In this document: piece by piece, positions 26,243 to 34,177 of the stretch | Layout of the letters: each line of letters begins with the position of its first letter | How positions within the stretch are numbered: position 1 is the stretch's first letter | NCBI GenBank assembly: GCA_963802915.1 | Contig: CAWDKQ010000024.1 | Span: forward strand, 62,001-126,000 | Length of the DNA stretch: 64,000 bases | Direction: 5' to 3' | Source of the DNA: JAICMB01 sp963802915 | GTDB taxonomy: Bacteria; Acidobacteriota; Terriglobia; Bryobacterales; Bryobacteraceae | Notes under the pieces: generated by a model | What the model was told of the DNA's origin: nothing | Databases searched by the model: none | What the model saw: the letters and a program-made list of their open reading frames with translations, nothing else | Position numbers and translations under genes: made by a program

Positions 26243-27910
26243 GTGATTCACAGAATCCTCATCGCGCTCACCATAGCCGCGTCTGCTTTAGAGGCGCAGA
26301 CTTTCGACCTCGTCATTCACAACGGGCACATCGTCGATGGCACCGGATCGCCTTGGTACTCCGGTGACATTGGCATTCGCGATGGTCGCATCGCTGCCAT
26401 CGGAGCGCTTTCAAGCGCACAGGCGAAGCGCTCCATCGATGCCAAAGGGATGGTGGTTGCGCCAGGGTTTATCGACATGCTCGGCCAATCCGAGATGTCG
26501 ATTCTGGTCAGCCCACATCTCCCCTCCAAAATCTTTCAGGGCATAACGACGGAGATCACGGGCGAGGGCAACTCGGTCGCCCCTTTGAATCCGTCGCTCA
26601 AAAGTGCCGACAAGACCGGTTACGATCATTACGGTGTCAATCCAGACTGGTCTACGTTCCGCCAGTACTTCGCCCGGATCGAAAAGCAGGGCATGGGCAT
26701 TAATCTGGCGAGCTATGTCGGCGCCACACAAGTGCGACGTGTAGTTCTCGGCGACGTCAACCGTGCACCTTCGTCCGCGGAACTCGATCGCATGCGAGGG
26801 TTGGTGCGCGACGCGATGCAGGATGGGGCGGTTGGACTTTCGACCGCGCTTCAGTATGCGCCGGCGCCCTACGCGACCACCGAAGAGCTGATCGCGCTAG
26901 CCTCCGAAGCTGCGAAATTCGGCGGCATCTATGCTACGCACATGCGCAGCGAGGGCGATGCGGTGATCCCGGCTCTCGATGAGGCGTTTCGGATCGGACG
27001 CGAAGCACACATTCCCGTCGAGATCTGGCATTTGAAGGCCGCCGGGAAACCGAACTGGGGCCGCATGCCGGAAATTGTCCGGCATATAGAGGAAGCGCGC
27101 AAGAGTGGCGTAGACGTGTCGGCCGACACATACGCGTATACGGCGTGGTTCAACACCTTCTCTGCTTTCATTCCGCCGTGGGCTCACGATGGGGGCGATG
27201 CGAAGCTGATCGCGCGTTTGAAAGACCCTGCGACGCGGGCTCGTATCCGTAAAGACATGATGACGCCCAGCAACGAATGGGATAACGAGTGGCAGGAGGT
27301 TCCCGGCCCTGAAGGAATCCTCGTGTGCGTCGTTCAAAACCCGGAGCTTCATCCTTTACAGGGAAAAACCATCGCTGAGATCGCGAAAATGTGGGGCGAG
27401 GACCCGCTCGACACGATATTCGATCTGCTCATCAAAGACGATGCGTTCACGAACGTCGCAGTGTTTGGCATGTCGGAGGATGACGTGGCTCTGGCACTCG
27501 AACAACCCTGGGTTTCCGTAGATAACGATTCCCAGGGCACTTCGCCTGAAGGAATTCTCGGCCGCGAACACCCGCATCCGCGGGCTTATGGAACGTTTCC
27601 TCGCATCCTGCGAAAGTACGTCCGCGAAGAACACAAGCTCCGCCTCGAAGAGGCGATCCGTAAGTTTTCGGCACTGCCGGCCCAGCGGATGCGGCTGACG
27701 GATCGCGGAGTGCTAAAGCAAGGCATGTGGGCCGATATCGTGGTATTCGATCCCAACACGATTCACGAACGCGCCACATTCGAAGATCCGAACCAACTGT
27801 CCGAAGGTATGGAATACGTTCTTGTTAACGGAACGCCCGTCATTGACGGGGGGAAACAGACCGCGGCGCTCCCCGGAAAGGTTCTGCGGGGGCCGGGTTT
27901 CGCCAGATGA
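26243..27910 (+). CDS. Exported amidohydrolase of the N-acyl-D-amino-acid deacylase family
   Basis: 555 aa from a GTG. The signal peptide (MIHRILIALTIAASALEAQ) sends it out of the cytoplasm. The D-aminoacylase-like fold shows NGHIVDGTGSPWYSGDIGI, GFIDMLGQSEMS, ITTEITGEGNS, ATHMRSEGD near residue 235, IWHLKAAGKPNWG near 260 and a late VSVDNDSQG. The usual HxH after GFID is replaced by MLGQ and the bridging Cys of classical D-aminoacylases seems to be Glu near 108, while the two later histidines remain. Substrate could be an N-acyl D-amino acid or a related amide. Its stop overlaps glcE by 4 bases. Confidence 0.82.
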   Translation: MIHRILIALTIAASALEAQTFDLVIHNGHIVDGTGSPWYSGDIGIRDGRIAAIGALSSAQAKRSIDAKGMVVAPGFIDMLGQSEMSILVSPHLPSKIFQGITTEITGEGNSVAPLNPSLKSADKTGYDHYGVNPDWSTFRQYFARIEKQGMGINLASYVGATQVRRVVLGDVNRAPSSAELDRMRGLVRDAMQDGAVGLSTALQYAPAPYATTEELIALASEAAKFGGIYATHMRSEGDAVIPALDEAFRIGREAHIPVEIWHLKAAGKPNWGRMPEIVRHIEEARKSGVDVSADTYAYTAWFNTFSAFIPPWAHDGGDAKLIARLKDPATRARIRKDMMTPSNEWDNEWQEVPGPEGILVCVVQNPELHPLQGKTIAEIAKMWGEDPLDTIFDLLIKDDAFTNVAVFGMSEDDVALALEQPWVSVDNDSQGTSPEGILGREHPHPRAYGTFPRILRKYVREEHKLRLEEAIRKFSALPAQRMRLTDRGVLKQGMWADIVVFDPNTIHERATFEDPNQLSEGMEYVLVNGTPVIDGGKQTAALPGKVLRGPGFAR

Positions 27911-28998
27911 CGGCTTGCCCGACGACCTGCGAAGAGCTTGCCGAAGCGCTTCGCGATGCCAACTCGCGGGCCCAAACCATCACGACTCTTGGCCGCAACA
28001 CGAAACGCTCGATGGCGGGACCGATACTCGAGTCGGACGTCACGGTTTCTACGTCGCGACTCGACAGGATTCTGCAGTACGAGCCCCGCGACCTGACCAT
28101 CAGCGTCGAAGCCGGCGTTCCTTATTCGCTTTTGAGCCGCACCTTGGCCGAGAACGGCCAGATGATTCCGCTCGATCCGCCTTTCGCCGAGGATTGCACT
28201 ATTGGCGGAGTTGTGGCGGCGAATGTCAACGGACCGCGACGGCGGTTATACGGGACCGCTCGCGATATGGTGATCGGCATGAAATTCGTCACGCTGGAAG
28301 GCAAGATTGTCCAGAGCGGCGGCATGGTGGTGAAGAATGTTGCCGGTCTCGATATGGCGAAGATGATGATCGGATCGTTCGGAACTTTAGCTGCGATCGC
28401 CGTAATCAATTTCAAGCTTTCGCCTATTCCACCGCGGACGCGCACTTTCATCCAGAATTTCTCGAACGTTCAGGATGCCATCGCCGCGCGTGATGAAGTT
28501 CACAAGGGCGTGCTGCAACCCGCCGCGCTCGATCTGATCAAGCAGAACGGGACCTTTCGTCTCCTCGTGCAAGGGGCAGGGAACCGGGCCGTGCTGGACC
28601 GTTATGCGCGCGAGTTGAAGCAGGCCGAATCCGTCGATGGGGAAGACGAAGAAAAAATCTGGAAAACTGTTCAAGAACATACACCTTCATTTTTGTTAGA
28701 ACATAATGAGGGATCTGTGATTCGGGTTTCCAGCCCCCTCGCGGAGGTTGGGAAGGTCCTCGCATCTTTTCCCGGAGATGCCATTGCGCGGGCGGGATCC
28801 GGGATCTGTTACGGATACTTTGAAGATTGGCGCGAAGCATTAGGACGAGGTGTCATGGAATATGGCCCCGAGGAACCACGGACGACAGCGGAATTATGGT
28901 CGCCTCTTCCGAAGGACTTCGAAACGATGAAAAAGGTCAAAGCGATGTTCGATCCGCGGAACCTTCTCAATCGGCGGAGATTGTATGGCCGGATCTGA
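27907..28998 (+). CDS. glcE: Glycolate oxidase FAD-binding subunit GlcE
   Basis: 363 aa. Second flavoprotein subunit of the glycolate dehydrogenase that oxidises glycolate to glyoxylate and feeds the quinone pool. The FAD-binding (PCMH) domain shows ISVEAGVPYSLLSRTLAENG, GGVVAANVNGPRRRLYGTAR and GGMVVKNVAGLDMAKMMIGS, all diagnostic. The short C-terminal domain ends KAMFDPRNLLNRRRLYGRI. The start overlaps the amidohydrolase stop (ATGA) and the end overlaps glcF by 14 bases. The catalytic GlcD subunit is not in this window. Confidence 0.92.
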   Translation: MTACPTTCEELAEALRDANSRAQTITTLGRNTKRSMAGPILESDVTVSTSRLDRILQYEPRDLTISVEAGVPYSLLSRTLAENGQMIPLDPPFAEDCTIGGVVAANVNGPRRRLYGTARDMVIGMKFVTLEGKIVQSGGMVVKNVAGLDMAKMMIGSFGTLAAIAVINFKLSPIPPRTRTFIQNFSNVQDAIAARDEVHKGVLQPAALDLIKQNGTFRLLVQGAGNRAVLDRYARELKQAESVDGEDEEKIWKTVQEHTPSFLLEHNEGSVIRVSSPLAEVGKVLASFPGDAIARAGSGICYGYFEDWREALGRGVMEYGPEEPRTTAELWSPLPKDFETMKKVKAMFDPRNLLNRRRLYGRI

Positions 28999-30295
28999 CG
29001 CGCCCAGCAGCGCCGTCGCCGACAAGCCAACGTTGTTCGACCTCGATCATTGTGTTCATTGCGGGCTTTGTCTCAACGCATGTCCCACCTACCGCGAACT
29101 GGGCGTCGAGATGGATTCGCCTCGCGGGCGCATTTATCAAATGGTGCAGGTTGCGACCGGTGCGGCTGCCATAAACGATTCGTACATCGAGCACATCGAT
29201 CTTTGCCTTGCATGCCGTGGGTGCGAGAGCGCCTGCCCTTCGGGCGTAGAGTACGGCCGTCTGGTGGAGGCCGCGCGCGCGGAGATCGAGAGCAGCGTTC
29301 AACGGCCTTGGTTTGCGCGTACCCTGCGCAACCTCGTTTTCCGCAATTTGTTGCCATCGCGAGGCGCATTGCAGCTGGCGGGTACGGGACTTTACGTGTA
29401 TCAGAACCTCGGCATCCGGCGAATCGCGCGGGCGCTTGGAATACTCAGCGGCCGCTTGGGCGAACTCGACGCCCTGTCTCCGGCCGCTCAACGTCCATTC
29501 TTCTACCGCTATTATGGGAAGACCCTGCCGGCTGAAGGCCAGCGCCGCTACCGGGTTGCTTTTCTCGGTGGCTGCATCGCGAACATCAGCTTTGCCCGTT
29601 TGAACGAAGCTAGTACGCGAGTACTACAGAAAAACGGCTGTACTGTCGATATTCCTGAGAAACAGACATGCTGCGGCGCGCTGCATGTTCATGCCGGCCG
29701 CCGCGAAGAAGCGCGTGCGCTGGCACGCAGAAACATTGACGCGCTGATCGAGGGCAATTATGACGCGATCATTACAAACGCGGCCGGATGCGGTTCGACG
29801 TTGAAAGAATACGGAGAATTGCTGGAGAACGATACGGAGTACGCAGCCAAGGCGAGAGAGTTTTCTCAAAGAATGAAAGACATCAATGAGTTTCTTGCTT
29901 CCATCGAATTAAACCGGGAGATGAGCGAACTTCCGGTGACGGTGACCTATCAGGATTCGTGCCACCTTGCGCATGGGCAAAAGATTCGCGAAGCCCCACG
30001 CAAACTGCTGCGCTCGATTCCAGGGCTGATTTTTCGAGAGATGCCGCTTTCGGACTTGTGTTGCGGGAGCGCTGGAATCTACAATATTTTGCACGCAGAC
30101 ATGTCTCTGTCGTTGCTCCAGAAAAAAATGGATGGAGTTAGTAGTACTAGAACTAAGGTGATCGCCACCGCCAATCCCGGATGTATGTTGCAACTAGAGG
30201 CCGGGGTGCGCAGATTTGGCGGAGCGAGTCGGGTGATGCACGTAGTAGAACTACTAGATGCCGCCTATCGGAGCGGCACGATTGGGCCCGACTAG
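28985..30295 (+). CDS. glcF: Glycolate oxidase iron-sulfur subunit GlcF
   Basis: 436 aa. Passes electrons from the flavin subunits to the membrane. Two 4Fe-4S motifs are clear: CVHCGLCLNACPTYRELG near residue 24 and CLACRGCESACPSGVEYG near 75. Two CCG domains follow, with CCGALHVHAGRREEARALA and CCGSAGIYNIL. The last part of the gene has clusters of codons rare in the neighbourhood (AGT AGT ACT AGA ACT; GTA GTA GAA CTA CTA) that form short palindromes. Its TAG stop lies in the left arm of a hairpin (30290-30320). Confidence 0.94.
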   Translation: MAGSDAPSSAVADKPTLFDLDHCVHCGLCLNACPTYRELGVEMDSPRGRIYQMVQVATGAAAINDSYIEHIDLCLACRGCESACPSGVEYGRLVEAARAEIESSVQRPWFARTLRNLVFRNLLPSRGALQLAGTGLYVYQNLGIRRIARALGILSGRLGELDALSPAAQRPFFYRYYGKTLPAEGQRRYRVAFLGGCIANISFARLNEASTRVLQKNGCTVDIPEKQTCCGALHVHAGRREEARALARRNIDALIEGNYDAIITNAAGCGSTLKEYGELLENDTEYAAKAREFSQRMKDINEFLASIELNREMSELPVTVTYQDSCHLAHGQKIREAPRKLLRSIPGLIFREMPLSDLCCGSAGIYNILHADMSLSLLQKKMDGVSSTRTKVIATANPGCMLQLEAGVRRFGGASRVMHVVELLDAAYRSGTIGPD

Positions 30296-30320
30296 AGTTT
30301 TTTCAGATTTTTCTCTAGTC
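30290..30320 (+). terminator. Hairpin over the glcF stop codon, possible weak terminator
   Basis: GACTAGAG (30290-30297) pairs perfectly with CTCTAGTC (30313-30320) around a T-rich loop of 15 bases. There is no T-tract after the stem, so it is a poor classical terminator; it may instead protect the 3' end or act on the other strand. Confidence 0.4.
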
Positions 30321-30413
30321 AACCCCACTATCTGTATTCGCGCTAGTTCATAACGGTCACGCGCATGGCGCGCCGCGCAGCGTGTGCAAACAATAAGTAA
30401 GGAAATTGTATTC

Positions 30414-32987
30414 ATGAAGAAGCTTCACCAAGTATATGTATTCATAGGACTTTGCATCACCGTCCCGGCTCTGTGGGCCGGTGACGCCATTCCCGCGAAG
30501 CCGGGCGAAAAGGTGGTTCCGAATCAGTACATCGTGAAAATGTCTTCGGGTGCATCGTCAACCGCGATTTCAAGAAGATTCCCCGAAGCTCGGATATCCG
30601 CCCTTCGCGGTGGCGGGCTGCATGTTGTTACGACGAACGCAGCCGACGCGCTCGATCAGCTTGCGCAGCAGCCCGGCGTCGCATTTGTCGAGCCCGATCG
30701 TATCCGTCACACCACCTTGTCTTCTCCGAACGATCCGAGTTACGGTTCGCAATGGGCGTTGCAAACGCTGGAAGCCTTGCAGGCCTGGAGTCTGCTTCCA
30801 GGGACCTATCTCACGTCTTCGGTCGCCGGCTCGCAGCGCGTCCACGTGGCCGTAATCGACACGGGTCTGGACTGCGGCCATCCTGACTTCGCAAACGCGG
30901 GCAGCGGCTCGCTCGATTCGGCGCAGGGAGGACAGGTCAATTTCGCACTGAGCCAAGGCTTCGTCGCCACAACCATTCCGAATGCTTGTGCCTCCTGGCA
31001 GGACGATTACGGACATGGTACTGGCACGGCGGGGATCATCGGCGCATCGGCACAGAATGGCGTCGGGATCGCCGGCGCTGCATATCCAGTGGACCTCGTC
31101 ATTTACAAGGTCACTAACTCGAGCGGCGAGGCCAACGATTCCACCATAGCCAATGCCATCATGACCGCTGCCAACAACGGCATTCATGTAGTCTCCATCA
31201 GTTTGGGCGGCAACGGCTTCGCACAGTCTCTGCAGACCGCAATCAACTATGCGTGGGCGCGCGACACGATCGTAATAAGCTCCGCCGGAAACAACGGCAA
31301 CTCCGCCATGTTTTATCCAGCCGACGCCGACGAAGCCATTGGAGTCTCCGCAACGGACAATACGAACTCCATCACGAACTTTTCGAACTATGGAGCCTAT
31401 ACCGGTCTCGGCGCTCCTGGTAGCAACGTATTGACTACCTTCCCGAGATATGCAACACCTATTGGCGCAACGTACTACGCTGGCTTTACCGGGACGTCGG
31501 CAGCTGCGCCTCAAGTCGCCTCCGTTGCCGGACTGCTCGTTATGAGCACTCCAAATACTTCGGCGGCAGCGATTATGCAGCGCCTGCAACAGAGCGCTTC
31601 GTCCGGCGGATACTGGAACCAGAACACCGGCTACGGCGTAGTGAACGCATTCAACGCCGTGGCTGGCAATCTCACGTCCACGACCCTCGGCGGAATCAAG
31701 GGACAAGTCACGAACACCTACGGTTTGCCGGCCGGCAATGCGCAGGTGAATATCAACGGCAACGTGATTACATTGGATTCTTCCGGCTTGTATCACTACA
31801 CCAATTTGCCGGCGGGCAACTACACCATCACAGTTTCAATGGCTGGTTATCCCAACCAGACAGTAACGGCCGCGGTCACTTCCGGGGCTGATACGGAGAT
31901 GCCCATAGTCATGGGGGCGAATTACGGGCGTTTCAGCGGTTCCGTTACCAACGGCGGCGCCGGTGTGCCTGGCGCGATTGTCCAGGCATTGTCGAACGGA
32001 GTGGTAGCGGCTACGGCGGTCGCAGACCAGTCGGGTCTATTCACTTTATGGGTGCCCAATGGTGGCACGTACACTCTGCGGGCTACACAAATTGGCAGTC
32101 AGACCAGCACTTCATACCCCGTCTCTGTGTCCGGCGGTGGCAACACCGGCGTGAACCTCACATTAGCCAAACTTCCGGCAATCAACGGCACCGTGGTGGA
32201 TGCGAACTCTCATGGCGTCCCGTACGCGCAGCTTTTGATTTCAGGCGCGGGGATCACTGCTGGCGCCACAACCGATGGAAACGGGAACTTCAACACGATC
32301 GGGCTCCCCTCTGGGAACTACTCGATCACGACAACCGCCAGTGGCCAGCCCAACACCACTATCAACCTGTCGATACTCAACTCTCTCTATGGACTGTTGA
32401 TCCATATGGGAGGAACCACTACACCGCCGCCTGCCGCTGCAGTCAGCATCAGTATCAATCCTGGCGGCGCGAATGTGAATCAAGGTGGTACTGCTCAGTT
32501 CTCAGCGAACGTCCAGAATGCGTCGAACCCGGCCGTGATCTGGTCTTTGTCGCCGGCCGTGGGGTCGGTAAGTGCCAACGGGTTCTATCAGGCGCCATCG
32601 AGCATCACGCAGAACCAGAACATTACGATTATCGCGACGAGCGTCCAGGATCTCACTAAATCGGCCTCGGCAACCATTTCCCTGATCGCTCCTCCGCCGC
32701 CTCCTCCGCCGACGCAAGCTCCGCCAGTCACGGTCAATTCGGTGGCAGTCACGCCGGCAGCGATCACGGTCGTGCAAGGAAACCAACAACAGTTCACGGC
32801 CATGGTCAATGGATCGCCCAGTTCCGCCGTGACCTGGACCATTAGCCCGCAGCTGGGAACAATGACGTCCAACGGTTTGTATACGGCTCCGGGCAGCGTG
32901 TCCTCGATGCAGATTGTGTCGGTAAAGGCAGCCAGCACAGCGAATCCTGCTAAATCCTCGACCACGATTTTGTTCCTGATGCCTTAG
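30414..32987 (+). CDS. Secreted subtilisin-like (S8) protease with carboxypeptidase-regulatory and Ig-like repeats
   Basis: 857 aa from the ATG at 30414 with AAGGAA upstream. Signal peptide about 1-22; an I9-like propeptide (about 35-98, NQYIVKM to FVEPDRI); a peptidase domain with catalytic Asp149 (VAVIDTGLDCGHPDF), His201 (DDYGHGTGTAGI) and Ser362 (GFTGTSAAAPQVA). Three carboxypeptidase-regulatory-like beta-sandwiches follow (about 425-660), then two bacterial Ig-like repeats of about 85 residues divided by a Pro-rich linker (PPPPPPTQAPP). The two repeats align along QGGTAQFSANV and QGNQQQFTAMV. It probably degrades extracellular protein and binds surfaces through its tail. A strong terminator follows. 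Confidence 0.93.
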   Translation: MKKLHQVYVFIGLCITVPALWAGDAIPAKPGEKVVPNQYIVKMSSGASSTAISRRFPEARISALRGGGLHVVTTNAADALDQLAQQPGVAFVEPDRIRHTTLSSPNDPSYGSQWALQTLEALQAWSLLPGTYLTSSVAGSQRVHVAVIDTGLDCGHPDFANAGSGSLDSAQGGQVNFALSQGFVATTIPNACASWQDDYGHGTGTAGIIGASAQNGVGIAGAAYPVDLVIYKVTNSSGEANDSTIANAIMTAANNGIHVVSISLGGNGFAQSLQTAINYAWARDTIVISSAGNNGNSAMFYPADADEAIGVSATDNTNSITNFSNYGAYTGLGAPGSNVLTTFPRYATPIGATYYAGFTGTSAAAPQVASVAGLLVMSTPNTSAAAIMQRLQQSASSGGYWNQNTGYGVVNAFNAVAGNLTSTTLGGIKGQVTNTYGLPAGNAQVNINGNVITLDSSGLYHYTNLPAGNYTITVSMAGYPNQTVTAAVTSGADTEMPIVMGANYGRFSGSVTNGGAGVPGAIVQALSNGVVAATAVADQSGLFTLWVPNGGTYTLRATQIGSQTSTSYPVSVSGGGNTGVNLTLAKLPAINGTVVDANSHGVPYAQLLISGAGITAGATTDGNGNFNTIGLPSGNYSITTTASGQPNTTINLSILNSLYGLLIHMGGTTTPPPAAAVSISINPGGANVNQGGTAQFSANVQNASNPAVIWSLSPAVGSVSANGFYQAPSSITQNQNITIIATSVQDLTKSASATISLIAPPPPPPPTQAPPVTVNSVAVTPAAITVVQGNQQQFTAMVNGSPSSAVTWTISPQLGTMTSNGLYTAPGSVSSMQIVSVKAASTANPAKSSTTILFLMP

Positions 32988-33016
32988 TTCTCCCACTAGA
33001 GCATGCGCAACTCGAC

Positions 33017-33044
33017 GGGCCGGACGAAAGTCCGGCCCTTTTTT
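33017..33044 (+). terminator. Intrinsic terminator of the subtilase gene
   Basis: GGGCCGGAC (33017-33025) pairs perfectly with GTCCGGCCC (33030-33038) around a GAAA tetraloop, followed by six T. It lies 30 bases after the protease stop. Confidence 0.95.
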
Positions 33045-33126
33045 GTTCAACGTTGACGTTTGCTCCTACAAAACGTGACCCAGGAAACAGTGCCTCTCGC
33101 GGGTGCATCATAAAAGCAGGTGCTCC

Positions 33127-33306
33127 ATGCGACAAATACGGACCGTGCTCATCTTGAACGACGGTGAAGTTTCGGCCACAGAGTGGTTGTCCGATGACAA
33201 CAGCGACGCCTCAACGGCCATGATGCTCGATGCGGTGCGTTCCATCCTGGGCCAGCGCAGACGGCGGTTCGCGGCGGCCTTTTGGGAACGGCGCAGCGTC
33301 CCCTGA
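33127..33306 (+). CDS. Possible small protein of unknown function
   Basis: 59 aa starting MRQIRTVLILNDGEVSATEW and ending in a basic stretch (GQRRRRFAAAFWERRSVP). A GCAGGTG sequence sits 6-12 bases before the ATG as a modest ribosome-binding site. It lies between a strong terminator (33017) and two hairpins (33364-33430), so it would be its own unit. I recognise no family. A non-coding stretch is almost as likely. Confidence 0.3.
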   Translation: MRQIRTVLILNDGEVSATEWLSDDNSDASTAMMLDAVRSILGQRRRRFAAAFWERRSVP

Positions 33307-33363
33307 GCTTCCTGTCTAAAGCTCTCGACAAGCATGGCCGATGGATGGGGTAATCTATCCACG

Positions 33364-33381
33364 GCGGTTTCCTGAAACCGC
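33364..33381. repeat. Short perfect inverted repeat
   Basis: GCGGTTTCCTGAAACCGC can fold into a 7-bp stem with a 4-base loop. It directly precedes a second, larger hairpin and has no T-tract. Confidence 0.6.
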
Positions 33382-33395
33382 CCCTCTAAGAAACA

Positions 33396-33430
33396 AGCGG
33401 ACCGCGATGCTCGTGCGGTCCGCTGCTTTT
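33396..33430 (+). terminator. Hairpin with T-tract upstream of the PEP-CTERM gene
   Basis: AGCGGACCGC (33396-33405) pairs perfectly with GCGGTCCGCT (33415-33424), then GCTTTT. It may end the small gene at 33127 or a short non-coding RNA. The segment 33431-33490 between it and the next ribosome-binding site shows no clear promoter. Confidence 0.65.
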
Positions 33431-33499
33431 CAATCAAGTATTCCTCCAAGGGGAATTGCTCCTTAACGACGAGAGGCATACTCTACGATCGAGGAGCCA

Positions 33500-34177
33500 A
33501 TGCAACGTTCTCTCGTCACAGCTCTGCTCGCAAGCGCTGTCGCTAACGCCGGCATTATCGCTGTATCAAACAGTGGTTTTGAAATCTCCGCGACCGTTTC
33601 GCGCCCAGCGAACGGCCCGATCCTGGTGCAAGATCAAGAGAACCTCTCAGTCGATTATGTTCTTGTTATCACAGGCGGAGCCGGAGCGGGCATATTCTCG
33701 CCCCTTATTGACGCTGACGGCGTCCTGAACGAAAGCTCGTTTCCAAATCTCTGGCCCCAATTGGGCGGCTCTGCTCTGGTCAACTCGCCTGTCAGTCTGG
33801 CGGCTGGAGATCCTGATCCCGGTAGTCACCCGAACCCTGCCCAAGCCTTCTGCACTCCCGTCGATAATTGTTACTTGTCATTTACTTATGGCGTTCCGAT
33901 CGATCTTCATTTCGACGTCACCGTGAGCGCTGCTATTGAAGCGGATACGGACAATGCAACCCTAGGAGAGTCGGTGAGTCCAATCACCTCCAGCGTGGAA
34001 TTTCAAGGAGTTGTAGCATTCGACGCAAACGGAACACAGGTTCCATCTAACGACGTGGATCTCAATCTCGTGCCCGAGCCTTCCACCCTTCCCGTTCTCT
34101 TTGGCGTTCTCGCAGTCGGCATAGCTTATCGGCGAAGGCATTGGATAATAGAGGTATGCCGTTTCTGGCTGCCGTAA
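33500..34177 (+). CDS. Exported PEP-CTERM sorting-signal protein
   Basis: 225 aa with GAGGAG just before the ATG. A short signal peptide (MQRSLVTALLASAVANA) precedes a secreted beta-rich domain with one likely disulfide (FCTPVDNCYL). Near the C-terminus is a PEP-CTERM tripartite signal: VPEPST, a hydrophobic helix (LPVLFGVLAVGIAY) and RRR. Exosortase cleaves such signals while exporting or anchoring the protein with extracellular polysaccharide; no exosortase is in this window. Unusually, 12 residues (HWIIEVCRFWLP) follow the Arg cluster, overlapping the next gene. Function of the mature domain is unknown. Confidence 0.8.
   Translation: MQRSLVTALLASAVANAGIIAVSNSGFEISATVSRPANGPILVQDQENLSVDYVLVITGGAGAGIFSPLIDADGVLNESSFPNLWPQLGGSALVNSPVSLAAGDPDPGSHPNPAQAFCTPVDNCYLSFTYGVPIDLHFDVTVSAAIEADTDNATLGESVSPITSSVEFQGVVAFDANGTQVPSNDVDLNLVPEPSTLPVLFGVLAVGIAYRRRHWIIEVCRFWLP

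Noticed and set aside
30290..30320. Strong terminator at the glcF end
   Set aside because: The stem is perfect but no T-tract follows it, so only a weak or structural role is listed.
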